From the NCBI RefSeq assembly GCF_000151315.2, contig NW_011887300.1, forward strand, positions 565,310-629,309: DNA of 64,000 nt. The letters run 5' to 3'. Source of the DNA: Capsaspora owczarzaki ATCC 30864. Its lineage: Eukaryota > Opisthokonta > Filasterea. The position numbers and the translations under genes were made by a program. This document shows positions 57,127 to 64,000 of the stretch, piece by piece. Each line of letters opens with the position of its first letter. The first letter of the stretch is position 1. A model generated the notes under the pieces. It was not told where the DNA came from. It made no database searches and saw only the letters and a program-made list of their open reading frames with translations.

Positions 57127-59320
57127 TTAAGTGGACGAGACTGCCGCTGCACGACTGCTCTCAGCAAAACGAAGCTTCTCCGCTTGGAATTGAAGTCGCT
57201 CCACTAACAAGGCTTGCCGTTGAGTCTCGAGCTGCGAGTAAGCAAAAGAGATAAGCAGGATAGAGGGGGAGTGGAATGAGCGAGATTGGCAAACGCAAGT
57301 GTCGAAAAGTAAAAAAAAAAAAAAAACAATCGAAGCGACTCACCTGCTGTCGCTCCTTCTCAACAATCGCCTCAAGCTCTTCGAAATTCTTGAGCTTGAG
57401 GTCAAGCTTTCGTAGTTGGGTGTCCAGCAAGTGACCGAGTACGGCGTACGCCTTCTTCTCTTCAGCAAGTGCAATAACCTGTTTTTTGTTTTTGTTTTTT
57501 TTTTTCGCAGAAATTGAGTTGCCAGAGAACTGGGGACAGAGGAGCCCATCAAAACAGTGCACTTACCTTTGCTCGCACGGCAGCGGACGCGATAGCAGTG
57601 GCAGCAGCAGTCGACACATTGGAGGCCTTGCGAGACGTCTACCAAAATGTAAGGTAATGGTTAGCATCGAGCGAACAAACGCTGAAATCATCAGACACAA
57701 AAGGGGAGGGGAGGAAGGGATGCTGTACCTCATCCGACACATCCATTGCAACTGGCTTGTGGTCGCCGTTGGACAGGTTCTCGGAGGGAGCGCCGCCAGC
57801 CGCGACAATGGCAGCGCGAGCAGCAGCCGCTGCGACTGCCGGCTCCACACTGCCAGCAAGGAAGGTGATGGTGGCCATGACGGGATTCGCTGCGCTACTG
57901 AACGGCGTGGGTTGGTGTGCTAGCGGACCCAATGAGGAGCCGGCCGCAGACTCCAAGAATGGCTCTTCAATTGGCAGTCGGAGGAACCGCAAGACGCACT
58001 CCTCGTGTGTCCGCGTGCCAACATGCTCTGAAACCTTGTTCCAGTCCTCCTTGAACATCTCAATGCCCTCCAGAAGCAAAAGTGTTTCTTCGTCGCTCCA
58101 CTCGGTCAGATCGGCAGTCTCTACTCGCGAAAAGTCTGCTGGTTTCAAGGAGGCCGGGAGATGACCTGTGCCGAATCAAGCAACCCAGAACATATCGGAG
58201 GCAACATAAACACACACACACACAGACCGGGTCAGTCCCACCGTGTCACTTTCAACACCACCCTGGAAAAGGAATTTTTACCTTGCAAGTAGCACGTCCC
58301 GCACACTCGCACATCCTGAGTCTGCGACTGATAGAATCCACTGGCACAGGCGCTTGTGCAGCTTGCGCACTTGATGTTCGCGCCGTGGTACGTGTCGCCG
58401 CGAGGGAGGGATGGCAGAGAGCCGCCTCGTGGTGTTGCGGGAGCACTCGTTGCGGCATTGCTGGCAACGGAATCCGCCGCCACGCTTGCCACGGATGGTC
58501 CCGAGGAGGCAGTCTCGCTGACAGCACTCGTGCTGTTTGCGGTGCCAGAGGCAGAGGAGTGGTTGGCGGCTTGGACGAGCGAGGTAAAGGACGGGCCGGC
58601 ATGCCAGCCGGCAGGAGTGTCGTACACGATGCCGAAATGGGATGTTGACGGCGGGCCGACGGGTGATGGCCGTACTTCCGGATCCACTTGGTAATTGATA
58701 ATGCCCCAGTGCTCGAGGAAGGCGTGCACGCGAAGAATCGCACAGACGTCGCCAGCGAGGTTTCGACGGCACGCAGTCGCGGTCAGGTACTCGAGCGGGT
58801 TGAGGCGGTAGCAGTCGACCATAAAGTTGCGATACGCAATATAGATTTCGGGCGTCTTTGAGCGGTTGCGCCCGTTGAAGAACTCGGGCAGCGCACGGCG
58901 CTCGATCGTGTGAAGGGCATTGTAGTCAAACCAAGCGGCAAAGCTCGGCACCAACAGCGGGTGGGTCTGTTCCGCCAGCACCTGCGTGGACGGGAATGAC
59001 GAGTACGCTGGTGCCTGGATCAGTCGAGTGACGGTTGAGTTTGAGCCGACTTGGTGTCCAGCAGCAGTGGTCGCAGGAGCAGTCGTGGAGTTGGAAGCGG
59101 CCTTCGATCCGCCCGCCGCAGCAGACGGAGCACTGCCATCCGCAGCACCGCCCGTCGCACTCGTAGCAGCAGCCCCAGCACCAACACCAGCACCAGCAGC
59201 ACCGGTCGTCGCCGTAGTCGCTGCAGCAGTCGCAGCACGATCGCTCTCGCTGCTCTCATCGTCGTCCGCCTTCGACGCGCGCTCGCTTGCTGCGCCCACT
59301 GTCGCCCGCATCGCCTGCAT
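57127..59320 (-). CDS. SMARCC: SMARCC/SWI3-type SWI/SNF subunit
   Basis: Five exons: 58282-59320, 57729-58165, 57567-57638, 57344-57478 and 57127-57231, giving 595 residues from the ATG at 59320. Ala/Thr-rich N-terminus, then a SWIRM domain ([69 protein letters not shown]). Next come a ZZ-like zinc finger ([23 protein letters not shown]) and a SANT domain ([40 protein letters not shown]). A C-terminal coiled coil follows ([20 protein letters not shown]). The order is that of SMARCC1/2 and SWI3. An alternative start at 59495 encodes NLS-like [11 protein letters not shown] in a different frame that closes at 59256. Intron 1 contains a (CA)n run. Confidence 0.93.
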
Positions 59321-59495
59321 CACCACCGCCACTCGATGCCATTGTCGTCGTGTTCGTGTTCGTGGTCGTGTTCGTGGTCGCTGCTGCTGCTGCTGCTTCG
59401 GCCTTCTTGTCGGATTGCTCCTCGTCCTCGTCCTCGCTTCGGCGGCGCTTGTTGTTGTTGCTGTTGCTCTGCTGCGGCAGTCCTGCGGCGTCCAT

Positions 59496-59805
59496 GGCGT
59501 TTTGGAACTTTTTTGCTTTATCAATTGAAAACCAGAATCGCGACGTGAAACTTGAACAGCGTCGAACAACCAACAAAGTGAGTGAACTTTGAATCAAAAA
59601 AAAAAAAAAAAAAAAATCGGAGATCGCAAAAAAAAAAAAAAAAAAAATTGGCGCCAAATCTCAAATTGGATTTTTGGATTGTGGATTTTGGATTTCATTT
59701 GGTTTTGGTTTTGTTTTTTTTCCAATGCAACCAACGATAGTTTTGTGCAGAATGTACTAATGATTGAGATACAAGAAAAACTTTCATAAACAAAATTGAA
59801 GGCAT
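59496..59805. other. Intergenic region with A tracts
   Basis: 310 bases between the SMARCC upstream end and the IDI1 stop. Two A runs lie at about 59597-59616 and 59629-59647. It probably includes the SMARCC promoter. Confidence 0.4.
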
Positions 59806-61534
<1,729 letters not shown>

Positions 61535-61858
61535 TGTGAAGAGTGTGTGGAACGAATGGAATAAAAAGAAAAGAGTGAGCCCTCCAATCGTCTCAGAACG
61601 AACACACTAGAATGGGGAAAGTCGATTGAAACGTAATAATGGTTGGGCGCTTTGGAAGAATCAAAGAACAGAACCGCGGGCAATGTGAAGCTGCAAAACG
61701 AAACTCTGCTTCAACCCATCTCATCCCAGCTCCTCCATCCCTTCCATCGAGTTGAAATATTTTTACGAATGGGAATGACGAATGCCAGTTATAATCAATT
61801 TGGATACTACGGTAGCTCAGTCTGCAGTTCGAGAGCGAGAGAGTGTGTGTGGCGGACG
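61535..61858. promoter_or_regulatory. Shared divergent promoter of IDI1 and RSAD1
   Basis: Only 324 bases separate the two outward-facing start codons, so both promoters must fit here or inside the transcripts. No TATA box is obvious. Confidence 0.45.
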
Positions 61859-63433
61859 ATGCTGCGGACGACAGCATGGCAAACTCCGATTCGCCGCGCT
61901 GCGCTCTGGGCAGGCTCAACCACCCCGACCGGTGCGGATTCTGGTCGTAAGCAGCCACAGCTGCAGCTGGCTCCAACGGCCGTCGAGTACGACCCGGCAG
62001 CAGTCTCGGTCTACATGCATTGGCCGTACTGCTCGCGCATCTGCCCGTACTGCGCATTCAACAGGTTAGACCACTGCCACTGGGATATGAATGGTCAATT
62101 CTATGGGCATTGGATGTAGCTTTCTTGTGTTTTCACGCTCCTTCAGCGTCGTATCTCACTCGATTCGGATCAAACCTTTTTGCCAACTCGCAACAGAACA
62201 TTGATGGACAAATCGGTCGACGTCGCACGGATGCAACGCGCAATGGTCACGGAACTCGGTGCGCAGTTGGCACATATTGGCCCAGGGCGCAAGATTTCCA
62301 GTGTGTATTTTGGCGGCGGTACGCCATCGCTCGCTCCACCGGGATTGGTCAAAGACCTCTTGCACACCCTGCGCGCGTACCAGCCGGATTTGCCGAGTGG
62401 CATGGAAGTCACACTTGAATTCAATCCTATCCAGTGCCATGGATCTGGTGGACTCGAACTGCTGCAGAGCTTTGCCGCTGCGGGAGTGACGCGCGCATCC
62501 CTCGGCGTACAAACGTTCAACCCGGTGCACCTGAAGACATTGGGCCGAGACCACACTCCGGAACAAGCGCTGGATGCGTTGCAGAACGCGCGTGCAGTGT
62601 TTCCAGGCCGGGTGTCGCTCGATCTCATGTTTGCCACCCCGACACAAACGATTCGCGACTGGGAAGAAGACTTGCAGCTCGCCGTGGCGCACGCCGATGC
62701 TCACATCTCGCTCTACCACCTCACGCTGGAAAAGGGCACAAGTTTCTTTACCCGGCACAGCCGAGGTGCTCTAGCCTTGCCCAATGACGACCAGGCAGGC
62801 GACATGCTGGAACTCGCCAGTCGCACGCTCTCCTCGCATCAACCCCGCCCGTGGCATCGCTATGAGGTGGCCAATTTTGCACAGCCCTCGCACGAAAGCC
62901 AGCACAACCTTGGATACTGGGCAGGCAATGACTATCTCGCCATTGGACCGGGAGCGCACGGACGGGTGACCCTTCCGCCATTGCCAGCTGCTGGCACGAA
63001 CGCCACCAGCACTTGGCGTCGTTTTGCGACCGTGCAACAGCGCAGCACGCCCCACTGGCTGCAGAGCGTGGAGACTCGAGGACGCGGAACACACCGTGAA
63101 GAGCAGCAGACACCTGTCGACCGGTTGCAAGAAGTGCTCACAATGGCGCTTCGAACCCGACGCGGCATCACGACAAGGGCATGGGATGCACACTGTTCGC
63201 AGCTGTCGTCGCATTTGTCTGCGCCAATTCCCACCCTGGCTGCGCTCGTTTGTGATGAGTCCGAAAAGTCGCTCCAGCATTCGACCACGCAATTTCTGCG
63301 CGCTGCGCTGGACAACGGTGCCATCGAGTTGGATTTGGACGGACTCCGGGTTGTCCAATTGCATCTTCTCGACGAGATCATGTCGTGGCTTCTGCTGCGA
63401 TTGGAGCAGCTTCTGAGCAGTGGCAGAAGGTAG
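61859..63433 (+). CDS. RSAD1: RSAD1/HemW-like radical SAM protein
   Basis: Two exons, 61859-62064 and 62197-63433, give 480 residues. The N-terminus is basic and Arg/Ser/Thr-rich like a mitochondrial presequence. The radical SAM cluster motif CX3CX2C lies at Cys58, Cys62 and Cys65 (HWPYCSRICPYCAFNR), just before the intron. It continues with YFGGGTPSLAPP, VTLEFNP, GVTRASLGVQTFNPVHLKTL and SLDLMFATPTQT. The HemW-type C-terminal part has YEVANFA, HNLGYWAGNDYLAIGPGAHG and RTRRGI. HemW family members are heme chaperones and not coproporphyrinogen oxidases, although often misannotated as such. The intron acceptor CAACAG fits the phase. Confidence 0.93.
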
Positions 63434-64000
63434 TGGCGGACGGATTTGTCTTTCAGGGAGAAATAAAGGCCCGCTTTGGGTCTGCTAGTGTGTACGTAAC
63501 GCACCCAAACTTGCTTTATTGGGAAAACCGGCTTTGCAAAACAGCAACCGCAGTCCGTTCCTCTACTGCACAATAGCAACCGCAGATTTCCAGATCGGTC
63601 TTTTTTGCACTTTTTACACGAGTGGGGTTTGTTTTCCCATCACACATTCGCACATGGCCTTCATTTATGCGTTCTCGTACTTCATTAGCGCACACCCGTT
63701 TTCGGTCTTTACTAACATTTGCTGCACGACGTTTGTTGAATAAAAAAGCATTTGCTTCATCCATTTCGTCTAGCGTTGCAGCATCCAATATCAGCTGAAA
63801 TCTCCATCTTGTTTCCATCTCCCCACCTGCACTGCTGCTGCTGATTGATTCGCTGGCGGTTTTTGTGTTCATATGTCCTTTTCATTACCAAATAAAACCC
63901 CCTCCCGTGTCAGATGTTGGTTTTTAGTCAAGGTCGGCCGATCCCTCCACAATCCGATTCGTCGCGGTTTTGTACCTCTCTCTCCTTGTGTCAACTCGCC
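63434..64000. other. Region downstream of RSAD1, no gene seen
   Basis: Probably contains the RSAD1 3' UTR (AATAAA-like motifs near 63460 and 63739). A 118-codon open frame on minus from an ATG at 63872 lacks conserved motifs and is not called. Confidence 0.4.

Noticed and set aside
63516-63872. 118-codon minus frame near the right edge
   Set aside because: Has an ATG but no conserved motif, and it overlaps the likely RSAD1 3' UTR. Kept only as a note.

Overview
This window looks like nuclear DNA from a unicellular relative of animals. Genes are compact and GC-rich at third codon positions, with many short introns (mostly 57-250 nt, GTRAGT-like donors). There are homopolymer A/T tracts between genes and poly-Gln, poly-Ser, poly-Ala and acidic runs in proteins. 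The gene set is opisthokont or holozoan in character: YANK/STK32 kinase, LIM-nebulin protein, animal-like RPLP0, TAF8, SMARCC, ZNHIT1, TBC1D5, ZCCHC10, IDI1 and RSAD1. A filasterean such as Capsaspora is my best guess, from gene style only. Exon structures were worked out by hand from splice sites, reading-frame phase and family similarity recalled from memory; no search was run.

Layout. 1-2.56 kb (-): multi-exon transposase-like (RNase H-fold) gene running off the left edge. 3.3-5.8 kb (+): STK32-type kinase. 6.05-7.06 kb (-): small CHY zinc-finger protein. 7.28-8.42 kb (+): ZCCHC10. 8.65-10.05 kb: Tc1/mariner element sitting at the centre of a palindrome. 10.33-11.42 kb (+): PAM17. 11.5-13.5 kb (-): TPR protein. 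14.9-15.8 kb (-): LASP-like LIM/nebulin/SH3 gene with a frame-breaking 19-bp duplication. 17.2-18.1 kb (-): RPLP0. 19.1-21.1 kb (-): TAF8. 21.4-22.5 kb (-): TKL/IRAK-like kinase. 22.7-25.6 kb (-): secreted protein of unknown function. 25.8-26.1 kb: 151-bp-period tandem duplication.

28.3-31.5 kb (+): RA-PH adaptor. 31.9-33.5 kb (-): SPT2. 33.9-36.4 kb (+): secreted patatin-like lipase with a 6-nt microexon in the nucleophile motif. 36.6-37.6 kb (-): ZNHIT1. 37.9-44.9 kb (-): very large membrane-anchored ARM/SPRY protein. 45.3-46.4 kb (-): acidic tandem-repeat protein. 47.8-51.1 kb (-): two BTB domains plus CAP-Gly. 51.3-52.3 kb: an orphan ORF, an SDR remnant and a MITE-like inverted repeat. 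52.7-56.9 kb (+): TBC1D5. 57.1-59.3 kb (-): SMARCC/SWI3. 59.8-61.5 kb (-): IDI1. 61.9-63.4 kb (+): RSAD1/HemW.

These are mostly independent housekeeping genes, not one pathway. Loose themes are chromatin and transcription (TAF8, SPT2, ZNHIT1, SMARCC), mitochondria (PAM17, RSAD1), and cytoskeleton, adhesion or trafficking (LASP, RA-PH, BTB/CAP-Gly, TBC1D5). Several pairs are divergent with short shared promoters. The least explained parts are the transposase-like gene, the transposon in its palindrome, the microexons, and the repeat-bearing and unusual-architecture proteins at 37.9-52.3 kb.
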